Positions 31,564 to 44,599 of a stretch of 64,000 nt of DNA are shown here, piece by piece. Every line of letters begins with the position of its first letter. Position 1 is the first letter of the stretch. The stretch is from NCBI GenBank assembly GCA_025331125.1, contig JAOALB010000135.1, positions 62,001 to 126,000 of the forward strand. Reading direction: 5' to 3'. The notes under the pieces were generated by a model that was not told the DNA's origin, made no database searches, and saw nothing but the letters and a program-made list of their open reading frames with translations. This stretch comes from Mycogone perniciosa. Taxonomy: Eukaryota; Ascomycota; Sordariomycetes; Hypocreales; Hypocreaceae. Made by a program: the position numbers and the translations under genes.

Positions 31564-32025
31564 GCGGTGTAAGTTGCATTTACAAGCAAGATATGTTAAT
31601 AACTGCTAAAAGGAGCAAAATGTTCAAGACTCAATACTGATTTAGTTTGGTTCTAGGTACATCTCATCAACAACGCACGCGTGAAAGTTATTATATTATT
31701 AGGTATCAACTGTACTAAATGCCGCACCCTAGTAAGGAATCACTGTATTCATGGAAGTAGCGGAGAGAATGGTTGCGTTTAGAATAAACTAAGCTTGCTG
31801 TATTTTTAGTAAAGTGAGTTTATAGCCCAATAATAAATTTCAGACCTGCTAGTGTTTTCTATTGTAAAATTGCGATAGTAAACTCTTTTATTTTGTTGGG
31901 AATAACTGACATGCCTAACATATATGCATCTCCTTTTTGTTGTTAGCGATAAAACATAAGCAAGTAGTTCTAGTTTAAGATATATTAGATATTAGTTTTC
32001 TTCTCTTTTTTACTCTTTAACCTTG
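31564..32025. other. AT-rich spacer
   Basis: About 460 bp of AT-rich 3' flank downstream of the KP4-like gene. No gene or repeat identified. Confidence 0.35.
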
Positions 32026-32079
32026 CCCGTTGGTGGGGACTTCGTAAACCAACTAAAAGACGAAGTCCCCACCAACGGG
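32026..32079. repeat. Perfect 20-bp inverted repeat (hairpin)
   Basis: CCCGTTGGTGGGGACTTCGT (32026-32045) and its exact reverse complement (32060-32079) flank a 14-nt loop. The GC-rich arms stand out from AT-rich surroundings. It lies 7 bp from the solo LTR. It could be a foldback element, a recombination scar or a transcription terminator; I cannot decide. Confidence 0.7.
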
Positions 32080-32086
32080 TAGTTTA

Positions 32087-32413
32087 TGTCACGCCCCCAT
32101 GGTCAAGACCCCGAGTACGTACCCCGGAGGAACGATGGACCGACCGACCAATAAGGCAACGGATCACTTGAATCACGAAGGTAAGCCAAGGTGATCCAAA
32201 ACCACCGTGAGCCATGAATGATGCAAGTACGCTCACTATACATCTCATTTGTATAGTACAGTTACTTAGACAGTTGTTAACAAATTGCATTCACCAGAAC
32301 CGCCTGTTATATAGAATCGTGACCGTTACCCTGCTCAGCATTTATCCCCGACCTTTCTGTCAAATAAGCCCACGAACCTCGGTTTATCCCTTGAGAATCA
32401 ACCCGGATCGTCA
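32087..32413 (+). repeat. Solo LTR of the Ty3/Gypsy family found in the isochore
   Basis: 327 bp starting TGTCACGCCCC and ending CCCGGATCGTCA, so with TG..CA ends. No internal region adjoins it. The 3' part matches the RIP-altered LTRs at 56779-57155, 57156-57555 and 58047-58435. I do not see a matching 5-bp target duplication (GTTTA versus TAGGG). Confidence 0.7.
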
Positions 32414-33095
32414 TAGGGCGCAAGACTAACTACTTCGTATTAGGCTATATTATAAATTCAGGCAGAGTACGGAGTACGGAGTAAAGTATTTCCATCTTCA
32501 ATTTGATGCCTAAGACGGAATAGCGACTTCTTTTATCCACTTCTCCACCTCAACGCCAAAGTCAACGTCGTTTACCTGTCTGTTTACGACCAACATAACC
32601 GACTGAATGGCTGACACTTTTGTCGGACCAAAAATCTACCAAAAATGTGAGCCCCCATTGTATGTGTAGATAATTAGCCTTACATGTTATGTGACACACT
32701 TGCGGCGGCTATAGCACTAGCTTATCGCAATGGTAGAGTCACGACTTGTATTGAGGAAGAACCTAGTCCTGGAACGGCAGGCCATTGTTCACAACTGGCT
32801 CCCTGTGACCCATGCCACTGGGTCCACTCTATCACTAGCCTGTGGTCGGGAGATGCCTATCACGATTTCCTTTGATGGAGGTACACAGTACGAAATTATA
32901 CAGATTGGCGCTATGTTGACGATTCGAAAGATGGCGAGTCAAGAGGAAGTTATTTTCAGCCGTGACCATAAGATAGACACTGTGAACAACTGATCTCCTT
33001 TCGATGCGAGCGATATTCAAGACAATATTTCCCCGAACTCTGATAGTGACAAGTCTAGGCATACCACATTCCACAACGAAGCCCGCCGAGACCTG
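32414..33095. other. Spacer with an unassigned open frame
   Basis: A GAGTACGGAGTACGGAGTA motif lies at 32466-32483. An 87-codon open frame at 32730-32993 (TISFDGGTQYEIIQIGAML) has no family I recognise and no clear start. I do not call it a gene. Confidence 0.3.
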
Positions 33096-33560
33096 CTAGA
33101 AGCTTGCTAGGCCTTGTACCCTTGGTTTGTTCTTCCAACTAATAAGCGAGGTCCTATGTGACTGGGGACCCAGGCTATTTTGATTTGCTGGCCCTTCATT
33201 GTTCAGATATCTACGGAGTAGTTGGGCCCTGATCCTATTATCTATCTCACCATAGCCTTGGTCCCTTTGGATAACTGCTTGGCTGTCTGCAAAGATATAG
33301 GCTTTCTGTGGCTCTGGTGTATGCGACTTGGCCAGTGTTGCGTCGAGAACCTTTGAGAGAGCTGATATCTCTGCATCAGCCACTGCCACATACAGGCCGA
33401 GGTTTCAGGACCTTCGCTTTGTACGGAGTGCCTCTCTATGGCAGTAGGCTTGTCTAGGTCTAGGACCCTGTTAAGACCATCCTGAAGTCTGTGTAGTTGC
33501 ACTTGAATCTCTGGAACCGTATCTTCAGGTGACAGTAGGGCTTAGCTATATTCGATGCAG
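33096..33560 (-). pseudogene. LINE RNase H-domain relic
   Basis: The minus strand reads ADAEISALSKVLDATLAKS and KAYIFADSQAVIQ, which match the RNase H region of fungal LINE ORF2 (glutamate of the active site in the first block, DSQA in the second). Frames are broken and no other LINE domain adjoins. It is an old fragment, unrelated by position to the LINE tail at 28.7-29.0 kb. Confidence 0.55.
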
Positions 33561-34108
33561 ATGTTTGGCGCCGATGTTACCTGCCTTACCAGGTTACCAG
33601 ACAAGATACGTCATGCACCGATCACGGGATAGTTACGTAGCACTAAAACGTGTTATTAATTCCCCTTGCAGATGAGCGGGGACCCCACGCCAAGCTATCG
33701 TGACCCATCGATGTGGACATCTTCAGTTATAAGATGAGTTTTTATCAACCATTGCGCACAGAGTGTGCCATCACAGAATCCTACGTTACGCTGTTGCGAG
33801 GGTGTCACCACTCACCGTCATGCCGACTAAACGCACTCAACTTCTCAGACAAAACAAAAAAATCATGTTACCTGCCCGATGAGTTAGTTAGATACTATCT
33901 TGAGACTTCACGCACAATGGACGGGTGAACGGAAGAGAACGAGCAGTTCAAGCCATGTGTCCCATAAGTACACCCTCAGCGCCCAGTTTCAAAGGTAGTT
34001 AATAATTTCAAGACGACAGTTCAAGAAAGGCTCTATTCGCACCATTACAATCAAGTCATTCTTCTAGTATCAGTAACTCGGCCCAATCCCCAAGCATTTG
34101 TTTTGACC
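33561..34108. promoter_or_regulatory. Upstream region of the chitinase gene
   Basis: No supported gene. The 548 bp must contain the chitinase promoter. An open frame at 33713-33928 has no features. I see no clear TATA box. Confidence 0.4.
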
Positions 34109-35158
34109 ATGACACGTCTCCTCGAAGCCAGTCTCGTACTGCCCATTATAGTGTCAGCACTATTTGGCGCCGTCAGCGCTATTCCGACGTCCAGGCAAGC
34201 TGCCACTTGTGCAACCAAGGGAAAACCAGCGGGAAAGGTTCTTCAGGGATATTGGGAGAATTGGGACGGATCGATCAATGGTGTCCACCCCCCGTTCGGT
34301 TGGACCCCGATCCAGAATCCCCAGATCCGAGCGCATGGCTATAACGTGATCAATGCGGCCTTTCCCGTTATCCTTCCGGACGGCACGGCATTGTGGCAAG
34401 ACGGCATGGACGTCAATGTTAAAGTTGCGACTCCGGCCGAGATGTGTGCGGCCAAAGCGGCCGGTGCCACCATCCTCATGTCTATCGGGGGTGCCACAGC
34501 AGCTATAGACCTCAGCTCTACCGCAGTTGCCAACAAGTTCATTTCGACCATCGTCCCGATCCTGAAGCAGTACAACTTTGACGGAATTGACATCGACATT
34601 GAGACCGGCTTGACCGGCAGCGGTAACATCAACACACTGTCCACGTCCCAGGCCAACTTGATCCGCATCATCGACGGCATCCTTGCGCAGATGCCCGCCA
34701 ACTTTGGCTTGACCATGGCGCCCGAGACAGCATACGTGACAGGCGGTAGCGTAGTGTACGGATCCATCTGGGGTTCCTATCTGCCCATCATCAAGAAGTA
34801 CGTCGACAACGGCCGGCTGTGGTGGCTAAACATGCAATATTACAATGGCGCCATGTACGGCTGCTCCGGCGACTCGTACTCGGCCGGTACCGTCCAGGGC
34901 TTTATCGCCCAAACCGACTGCTTGAATAAAGGGCTTGTCATCCAGGGCACCACGATCCGGGTCCCGTACAGCATGCAAGTCCCCGGTCTTCCCGCGCAGA
35001 TTGGAGCTGGTGGTGGTTACATGTCCACTAGCCTGGTTGGCCAAGCTTTGAATAACTATAACGGCGCGCTCAAGGGCTTGATGACGTGGTCAATCAATTG
35101 GGATGGATCGAAAGGCTGGACCTTTGGCGACAATGTGAAGGCGCGGCTCGGGCTCTGA
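34109..35158 (+). CDS. Secreted GH18 chitinase
   Basis: 349 aa, intronless. A signal peptide (hydrophobic stretch ending GAVSA, near residue 24) is followed by a single GH18 catalytic domain. Motifs: LQGYWENWDG (first strand), ILMSIGGATAA (SxGG), and FDGIDIDIE with D158, D161, D163 and the acid catalyst E165. Then MAPE, WLNMQYYN and GLMTWSINWD close the barrel. There is no chitin-binding or linker domain. The sequence resembles bacterial-type (ChiD/ChiC-like) chitinases as much as fungal ones, so an old transfer is possible but unproven. It is GC-rich with an intact frame right at the border of the isochore. Substrate: chitin of fungi or arthropods; physiological role unknown. The ATG at 34109 is chosen, since the frame upstream has only a TTG. 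Confidence 0.9.
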   Translation: MTRLLEASLVLPIIVSALFGAVSAIPTSRQAATCATKGKPAGKVLQGYWENWDGSINGVHPPFGWTPIQNPQIRAHGYNVINAAFPVILPDGTALWQDGMDVNVKVATPAEMCAAKAAGATILMSIGGATAAIDLSSTAVANKFISTIVPILKQYNFDGIDIDIETGLTGSGNINTLSTSQANLIRIIDGILAQMPANFGLTMAPETAYVTGGSVVYGSIWGSYLPIIKKYVDNGRLWWLNMQYYNGAMYGCSGDSYSAGTVQGFIAQTDCLNKGLVIQGTTIRVPYSMQVPGLPAQIGAGGGYMSTSLVGQALNNYNGALKGLMTWSINWDGSKGWTFGDNVKARLGL

Positions 35159-37530
35159 AGAGCAGTGGCACGAGAGAGTAAGCCCCAAAGCCAACGTCCC
35201 TCGTGACTCATGGTCGTGGAAAGATATCCAGATCCACTTGGGACGCGATTCTTCATCTTCGTTGTAAATATCAATCGCATTAGTAGTTTGTATATATGGT
35301 ACAGGTAGTATGTACAAAGAATTATAAACAGAATATACCTTTATTTACTCGCGAAATTCACTATACGAAAGAAGAGTCTCAAGACATTGTATAGGACTAT
35401 CTAGTCCTTATCTAGTAGTTACTAATAAAAGAAATAACTAGTCTATAAATAGTTAGCTATAACTAAAGTCGAATAAAAGCTTAAGAAAACGGTGGTGGCA
35501 TTAATATTAAAAGTAATGATAATAACTTTAATAAAGATTTTCTTTTTTATTGTTAACTATAAATAATAAAAGTAAGTAATGGTATTAAGAGACTAGAAGC
35601 TTTAAAGCTTGTTTAATGTTATATAGGGCGGAATATATATATAGAAATAACTATAGTCTTAAAAGGTATAGAGCTTTAAGGACTAGTTAACTATTATTTA
35701 TATACCTAACTATTAATTTTTAAGATACTACCTGTTTATTAATATTTATCTTTATTTTTAAATAACTGTTATTTATTTCTTTTTATTTTTCTTTAAAGTT
35801 ATAGCCTTTTATTTATTTTATTTACTTTAAGGAAAGTCTTTAATATATTAATTACCTTGAATTTATAATTAAACTAAAAAAACTATTAAAATTAGAAATA
35901 ATTTATAATGAAAAATACGTAATTTACTGTTAATAAAAAGGTGATATTTTAAATATAAAAACTTTTAAATAAATTTACTTTTTAAAATTATAAATTGAGT
36001 TTTATAAGTAATACTTTATTTAAAAAAAAGGGGTTTTTAAAGTTTTAAAACTAAAAGGTTTATAAATTATAATTCATTTATTATATATTATTAAGTTAAA
36101 AGAGTGTTATTAGAATAGTTAAAATAACATTTAAATTTAAACTCTTTAATATAAAGGAAAGTTTTAAATAAAAGTATAAACCTTTTTTATAATTATTAAA
36201 GAAGATTTCAATTATTTCTTAATAATATTTTTGATTAATTTATAAAATTATTTATATTATTTTATATTAAAAAATAATGTTTAGGACTAATAAATCTATT
36301 AGTTTTAGAAATAAAATTTATTTAATTAGTTATTGAAAGTAAACTTTATTAATAAGTTAAAAGTTGTAATTACAATACTTTAATTAAATATAATAAAGAA
36401 ACCTTATAAATCCTTTACTTATATTTCATAATTAAATAAAGTCTTTCATTACTTTTATTAATTTAAAGTTAATAAAAGAAAATCTTGTTAAATAAACATT
36501 TTATTATAATAAATTTATAAATATAATTAATAATTGAAAAGTAAAAAAATAAGGAATTCTTTTATTATATTATAATTAATATTTTAAAAAGCTTTTATTT
36601 AAAATATTATAATTGTAAAAGGTTAATTTTTAATTATAGACTTTGTTACTTTAATTACTTTTAAGAATAATTAAATTAAGTTATAAAAGGAGCTTAAATA
36701 GTTCTTATATTAGTAATCAAAAATAATTAAACCTTAAATTAAATAGTATAGAAAATATAGTACTTTTTAATTTAAATAAACCTAGTTTATAAAAGAAATA
36801 TTAAATAAATTATTTATTTTTAACTTTCTTTTATATCTTATAATCTTTTAAAAGATTATTTTATAATAAAACCTTTTATTATATTAATAAATTAAGTATA
36901 TATTAATAACTTATAAAATAAGGAAATATGTTGATAAATCCTTATTAATAGGTTAATATTTGAAAACTAAATGCTTTATATAAATATTTGAAAACTACAT
37001 TATAGAATATATAAATATAATAATATGTTAATTATATAAATACTTTCAAAATATCTATATTAAATAAAGTGATAAACTATAAATATATATTTATTTTTAT
37101 ACTTTAAATAAAATAATATATAAACATTACATTTATTTATTATTAATATTTAAAGTCTTTGTTAAATTTAATTTAAAGTATATATATTACTAAATAGTTA
37201 TATATAGAAAGAAAATACAAAAAGATATTTAATTATTAAAAAGAATCTTTTAAATCTAATATTATAATTTTTAATAATATTCTAATTTATAATTATACTT
37301 TCAGAATTATATATAGTATATTTATTAAATCTTTAAAAGCTTATAAAATACAAAATTATATAGTAATATTACTAAATATACTCTTTATATAATTTTAATA
37401 TTATTCTTTAAATATATTATTATATCTAATAAAATTACAATAAAATAATTATTCTAAATTACACTTAATTAAAAACAGCTTTAATGATACTAAGCCTAAT
37501 ACTATAATTCCCTATATCTCCTAAACCTAC

Positions 37531-37555
37531 TAATATATATATATATATATATATA
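37531..37555. repeat. (TA)n microsatellite
   Basis: A 24-25 bp run of TA inside the isochore, near a shorter TA run at 37579-37593 on the other side of an AAGCTTAAAGC segment. Confidence 0.8.
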
Positions 37556-40500
37556 GTAGTATATATAAGCTTAAAGCCTATATATATATATATTACTACT
37601 TTATACATTAATATATATAGTAAAATAGTTCCCTTTTTTGTTTCTTTACTTTTAAACTTTAAATAAATAATTTTATACTACTTTATCATTAATTACTATA
37701 AAAGGCTATATTTATTATATTTTTAAAGTTTATTTCTATTTATTATATTTATTCCCTATATATATTAAAAGAATTAGATTTATTAATAGTAATAACTTTA
37801 ACTTAAATAAAAAGTAAATTATTATTTTAAGTAATTAAATAATATAGTTGAGTATAGTGAAATAAATATTATTATATAAATGTTTAATATTAAAAGGAAT
37901 GATATAAAGGAGGCACTGCATTTTTTATAAATTGATATATTATATTAAAGAAAGTAAAAATACTTTTTTAACCTTTTAAAGTTTTTAAAAAAGCAACGTA
38001 AATATATACTTTAAATATAATAAATATATAATAAAATAACTCTTAATTAATACTTTTATATTAATAATAAAGGTTTCTCACTTATTAATATCTACTTTAA
38101 AATTAAACCTTATTATATAATAAAGTTTTATTACTTTTTAAATAAATTAAAAGGTAAATATCATTTTTCAAACTATATAAAATACTTTAATTAAAGCCCT
38201 AAAAATTATAGTCTTTAAGTTTATATTAATAAAAAGCTTTAAATAATATAATAAAAAAAGAGTTAACTTTATTTTTTATTAAAGTTAAAATAAAAGCTTT
38301 TTAAAGTTATTAATATACACTTAATAGCTTAAAAAGTTTCTAACTTTATAGGTTAAAAGTATACTTTTATATAATTAAACTTAAAAGCTAATAAAAAAGT
38401 TTTATATAATATCTTAACTTTTTACCATTAATATAAAAATATTTTATTTTATTTTTCTTTTTTTGATTTATTATTATATATACTATATATATTTTACTTT
38501 ACTTTTCTTTTTACTTATAATTTCAATTTTCTTTTCTTTTTTTTCTTCTCTATCCCTTTTAACCTCTCTCTTTATATAATTACCTTTTTTATAACTATTC
38601 TTTCCTTTTGCCTCTTTTTACTAGTTAATTTACTATATAATAATAATTGTCTTTTTTTAAATTTAGCCTATAACTATAAGTTTTTCTTTTCATTATAATA
38701 AATATTGCAGCTTTATAATTTTTCAATAGTAAATTCTTTACTATAACTTCCTATATAATATAATTATAGCCTAGTTTTAGAAAATAATAGTAATTTTATA
38801 GTATTAAAGAATCTTAATATAGTAAACCTATTTTTATTTATAGTTACTATTACTTCAATTATATATCTATTAAAATACTTTCCCTTTAAAATTACTATAC
38901 CTTTATTTATAAAACGCTATAAAGCTATTAATACTTTAATTTAATAGGTTATTTTAATATAAATATTACTACTAGCTATTATTAAATTACTATAAATACT
39001 TTATTACATATTATTATTATTTTAACGTTTTAATTAAATAAAATATAAAGATAAAAGAAACTGCTTTAATATTATAATAATAAATATAAACTTTATATAA
39101 AAAGAACCTTATATTAATATAGTAAAGGTTAAGTTTAGTTAAAGCGCGAAAAGACAAAAACTTTATAGTAAATAAACAGGATTACCATTAAAGTTTAGGG
39201 TACTGAAACCTTTAAATTACTTTTAATTTAAGAAACTCTTTTAGTATTATTACTACTATATTATATATTTTTATTTTAATATATTTTGCTATTTTTAATA
39301 AGCAGTTCTTTATTAATTATTATATAATATACTAATTTATCAAAATCTTTAAATTCCTTTAAATATATTTCAGTATTTTAAAAAAGTATAATAAAGTATA
39401 ATTTAAAAGTAAAGATAATTAATTATTATTTAATAATAATATTATTATTTATTTGCTATAAAATATATATTATTATAAACTTATTTTTATTTTTAATTAA
39501 TTAATTAAAATTATATAATACTTTACTCTTTTTAATTTTATAAGATTTAATAGTAATAGCTATTTATTTACTAGTAAATTACTATTTATACTTTTAAATT
39601 CATTTAATATGAATGTAACTATTCCTCTTTATAAAAATATTATGGATTCTTAAATAGTTTTTTTAATTAATTAAATATAAGCGCTATATCCTTTATATTT
39701 ATAGTTAATACTTTCTTTAACTTTAAATAGTTTATAAATATCAAAGGGATAATTTATTAACTTAACTACTTTTCCTTTATAGCGATAATATAGTTTGAAA
39801 TTTATAATATAAAACATATTGTAAGTTATAATAAAAAATAACAAATAAAGTTAATATATAAATTTATTTATTTTAATTTAATATTTTATTTAATAAAAAT
39901 TACTATACTTTTTAATAAATTGTTTATTAAGTTATAAAGGTTTTAAATACTTTATAAATCATAATATTTAATTATTAATAATATATTTCTTTTTAAACTA
40001 ATAGGTTTTTGCCTTTATTATTTAATAAATATAGTATATAAATATATAATGTTTAATATTTTACTTATAGCGTATTAGGAATAGGTTAATATAATATATT
40101 TTAATATATAATTCACTTTGTAATATTTGATAATTAAATTATTATAAAATAATATTAAAACTTTAATATAAAGATTTAGTAGTATATAAGTTTTGCTTTA
40201 ATAGTAAATTGATTAATTATTATTTATAATTTAATAATTAATATAAAATATATTAATTACTTCTTAATGTTCAACTTTTTACTAAATAAGGTAATCATTT
40301 TGTTAAATTTAAAGAATAATTAAATATAAAGATTTTTATAGTTTTTATAATGGATTTATAATAATTTATTATATAACCTATAAATTAATAGCTATTATAA
40401 TTTAAATTACTATACTTTATAAATAGACTATTTATTAAATAGTATTTGGTTTTTATTCTTTAACTTTAAGTAATATTAAAGTAATACTTTTATTTTTAAG

Positions 40501-41629
40501 TAATTTATATATTTTCAATTATTATAATATACAATTATAAATCCTTTTAATTTATATATACTATTAGCTTTAATATTATAAAAATACTATAAAACTATTA
40601 ATATATAGCTTTGCTATATTTATTTAATTTTAAAAGAATAATAGAAATTAAAGTCTTATAATTTAAATATCTATATTTATATAAACTAAATAATATCTCT
40701 ATATTTAAACAGCCTTTATTACAGTAAAGACTTTAGTATTAAAAGTATAGTAATATAATTTAAAACTATTTAAATTTTTTAATATATATACTTGAAAGTA
40801 TTAAAATATCTTACTAATATTAAATTAATAGTACTTTAATTATATAGCTTAATATATTTATGTTTATATATATTAATACCTTTAAACTATAATATATTAA
40901 AATAGCTTTTTGTAATACCTTTCTTTTAAACTATTAAAAAGCGTTAAGAATATTAAATTTCAAGTATAAAAAACGTTTTTATATTTTATAAATAAAATCT
41001 ATTAAATATATTATAATTCTACTATAACTTTTAAAACAATAATAATAAAATTATATAAGTTTTAAGAATATTAAGATATTATAAATAATTTTAAATATTA
41101 ATTATTTAATAAGAATCTAAATATATAATTATTTTCTTTAATTTTATTAAATATAATAATATATTGAATAAAGAATATTAAATAATATCAAACTATATTT
41201 ATAAATATTAATATATAGCTTTAGACTTTATAGTTTTATAAAAACTTAATAAATATATTGTTTATACTTTTTAAAAATATTACTATAATTTAATATATAA
41301 TTAAAATATATAATATAAATAAAATTAATTAAGATTTATAGTATATAATTAATATATTATTAAAAGCTTATAATAAAATATATAAAGCTAAATAATATAA
41401 TATTATATTTAAAGTATTTATATTAATAATAAAATACTATTTTTTATTAAGTCTTTTATATATAAATATTCAGTAATATATATATTTAAAATTAAGTTTA
41501 ATAATAATTTTAATATTCAAAAACTTATTAAAAACTTTAAATATTAATAGTAAAAAAGTATAGTTTGTATAATTTATTTTATTTAAAGTATAATATTAAA
41601 AAGGAGGGCTAAAAAGCAAGGATTTTAAT

Positions 41630-42500
41630 ATATTTAAATAACTTTCTTAATTTAGCGAGACCGAGAATTAGGCCTAATACTAAAACTAAGTCCTTAAAGG
41701 AACTTTGGTATAAGTTAAGGAAATCTCTATTATCTTTAACAAAAATACTAAAGCTAAGACTAGCTACCCAGCCTACCCTAGACTTAATATAATGCTTATA
41801 ATAGGCAATATAAGTAACTCTCTCCTATAAAAACCTTTCTGTATTAGTAGCTGTTAGCAGCTTGTTAGTGCAGGAGCTTTTATAGGCTATAACAAGCAGC
41901 GCAATAACTATTAGGTTATTGGCTGCCTAATAGTTTAAAAATACAGTAAAGGTATATTGAAAGAGTTGGCCTTGCGCTGCATTACCTACTTTAAATCCAC
42001 TGGATTTAAAGATTAAATAGCTTTAGGACTAGGCTACTTTAAATATTAAATACTGACAGGATCTATAGTAGGTTAAGGCCTTACTGCTCCTATTAACATT
42101 TAAAAAACATTACTAGTTGCAAGGGTTTTTCTTTTATTGAAAGAGGCTAACCTTTCTTTTTAAAGGTTTTTTTAATTTACTATAACTGCTATTATATAGA
42201 TCCTGGTTATAAAAGAATTTTAAAGGGTTATAAAGTATATAATTTAAAGTAAGGTTATAAAAGGAATTACTAGCTAGAAAAGTCCTGGTTTTTCTAGGTA
42301 TATAAAAAGTATCTTTTAAGATACTTAATATAGGCTTTGGCCTATATAGCCTTTACTGCGCCCTTTAACCCGCTAATAGGCATTTAGCTTAACAACTTTG
42401 CCTTTAAGGCTATAAAATCCTAGAGAGTAGTGATTAGCTTAAGATATCCTTTTGCCTTACTAGAATTAATAGCCTTTACTTTAGGATATTAAAAGTATAT
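41630..42500. repeat. GC-richer island in the isochore
   Basis: About 870 bp less depleted in C and G than its surroundings (for example GCAGCGCAATAAC, TTGGCCTTGCGCTGCATTACC). It has no open frame. It lies upstream of the LINE relic and could be its less mutated 5' part, or a later insertion. Confidence 0.45.
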
Positions 42501-44599
42501 TAATTAATTAATTAATAGGTATTATAAGTAAACTTCCCTTTTATAATACTAGGTTTTAATACTTTATATTAACGTTTTTATATATAATATTACTAAACTA
42601 TTAATAGTAATAAACGTTGACTTATAATAGCTTTAAAGCCTATAAACAGTAGTCCCTTTAACTTAAAGGAGTATATACCTAAGAAAATATAATAAAAGGT
42701 AAAGAATATTATTTTTATTAAAGTAAAAATCAACCTTTATATTAATGTTATTACTATTAAACTTAGCCTTTTATTAAAGGAAAGCTTATATATTAAAATA
42801 TACCTTAACTGAAAGTTTAATAATAACAGTAAGCTTAACTGTTTAATACTTAATCCTTTACATTTACCTTTAATCTCTTTTATATAATTAATAATTAAAA
42901 TTAATACTTTTAAAGCTTTAAAAAGTATTAAAGCTAATAGTTAAGCTATTTGTAAACATTACATAGTAGTTTTTTATATAGTTTATAAAGTATTTAATAA
43001 TGTTATAATTTAATTGTTAATAGGCAGAAAATATAATATAATTATTTGTATAATTTAAAGTATTATTAAGCTTGTTAATAATAATAATATTGTACTTAAA
43101 CTATAATTAAATGCTTTTATAAACTTTTATATTAATAAGCTATATATTAGGCTTATTTATAATATATTATATTTTATTTAGATATATACAATAATAATAA
43201 GAATAATTAAAATATAATAAATTAAAATCCTTTTAATTAATCTTAAAAAACACATAAGCTTTTGTTAAATTAAACTTAAAATTACCTATATATAGAAATA
43301 TAAAGTATACTATATTTACTTATTAATTATAGGGATTACATAATAAAGGCTTAATATTATTCTTTAAATATTATTAATAAAACTTAAATAGCTAATAACT
43401 TTAATTAACTAAAATATTAAATAAACGCTTTTTAATAAAGAGAATAAAATTAATGTTTATTTAAATATTATAAAGGTTTAAGAAGTTTAATAATAATATA
43501 TATATATATAATTTTAAGCTACTTAAAGACCATTTTAAGCCTTTAAATAATATAAAGGTAAATTACTTGAAAGCAATTAAACTAAAAGTAAAAATATAAA
43601 TTAATTAAAATCTAATTAATATTCAACTTTTACAATAATTATATTAAAATTAATAAAAGAAAATAGTTTTATTTTGTTTTTTTAAATAAATAAATAAAAA
43701 GTTTACTTTTTGTCACTTTGATAGTAGAATGAAATTAATATAAAAGACTGCCCTTTTATTATAATATAAAAACTATTAAAACTTTTACTTTTAATAAATA
43801 TATTAAAAGAACTTTGAATACTAAGTATATAATAGCTTTAAATATAAAATATAAGTCTATTTATTAAATACTTAATATATTAACTAGTTAACACTATATA
43901 AAGCTATATATAAACTATACTTAACTAAGCCTTTTTATAGCTATAGAAAGCTAATATACCTTTTAATTGCAAAGCTATAAAAGGGTTATTAATAAAGAGT
44001 AAAGGTATTTTAATAAATTTACTTTATTGCCCCTAAACATTTCAATACTACTTAAAATATAATAACTATCAGCCCCTTTTTATTATTATATATAGTAGTA
44101 ATAAAGAGACTTTTATAGTTTTAAGTATAAAGAAAGAAACTATATTAAAAAACAGTAATATAAAGATTTCTTTCATAAATCCTAAAGAATTTAATTATAA
44201 TTAAAGAAATAAGGAATTTTAAAGAATATTTTAAGTTAATATTAGTAGATTAAAGTTAAGATATAATACTGCCTTAACCTTTACAATTAAGAAAAGCTAT
44301 AATATTATTATAATATAAAAACTATATATAGATATTACTTAAAAAGGATAGTATTATATAGTATAATATAAAGAATTTTAAACTTTCTCTTTAATAATAA
44401 TTTAAATAAACTATAGTATTTGCCTATAAGTTTTTATGGATATAAATGAAAAGGTAGAATTTTAAATTAAATAATTATTTATTAACATTATTCAAAACCT
44501 CTTTTAAGTCTATATTAATAAAATTGTAACTATTAACCTTTTCGGAAAATATAATATATTTAAACCCTTTAATACTTTATTTATATAGCTAATTATCTA

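Noticed and set aside
32730..32993. 87-codon open frame after the solo LTR
   Set aside because: No family recognised, no promoter or splice evidence, and it sits between an LTR and a LINE relic; likely old repeat DNA.
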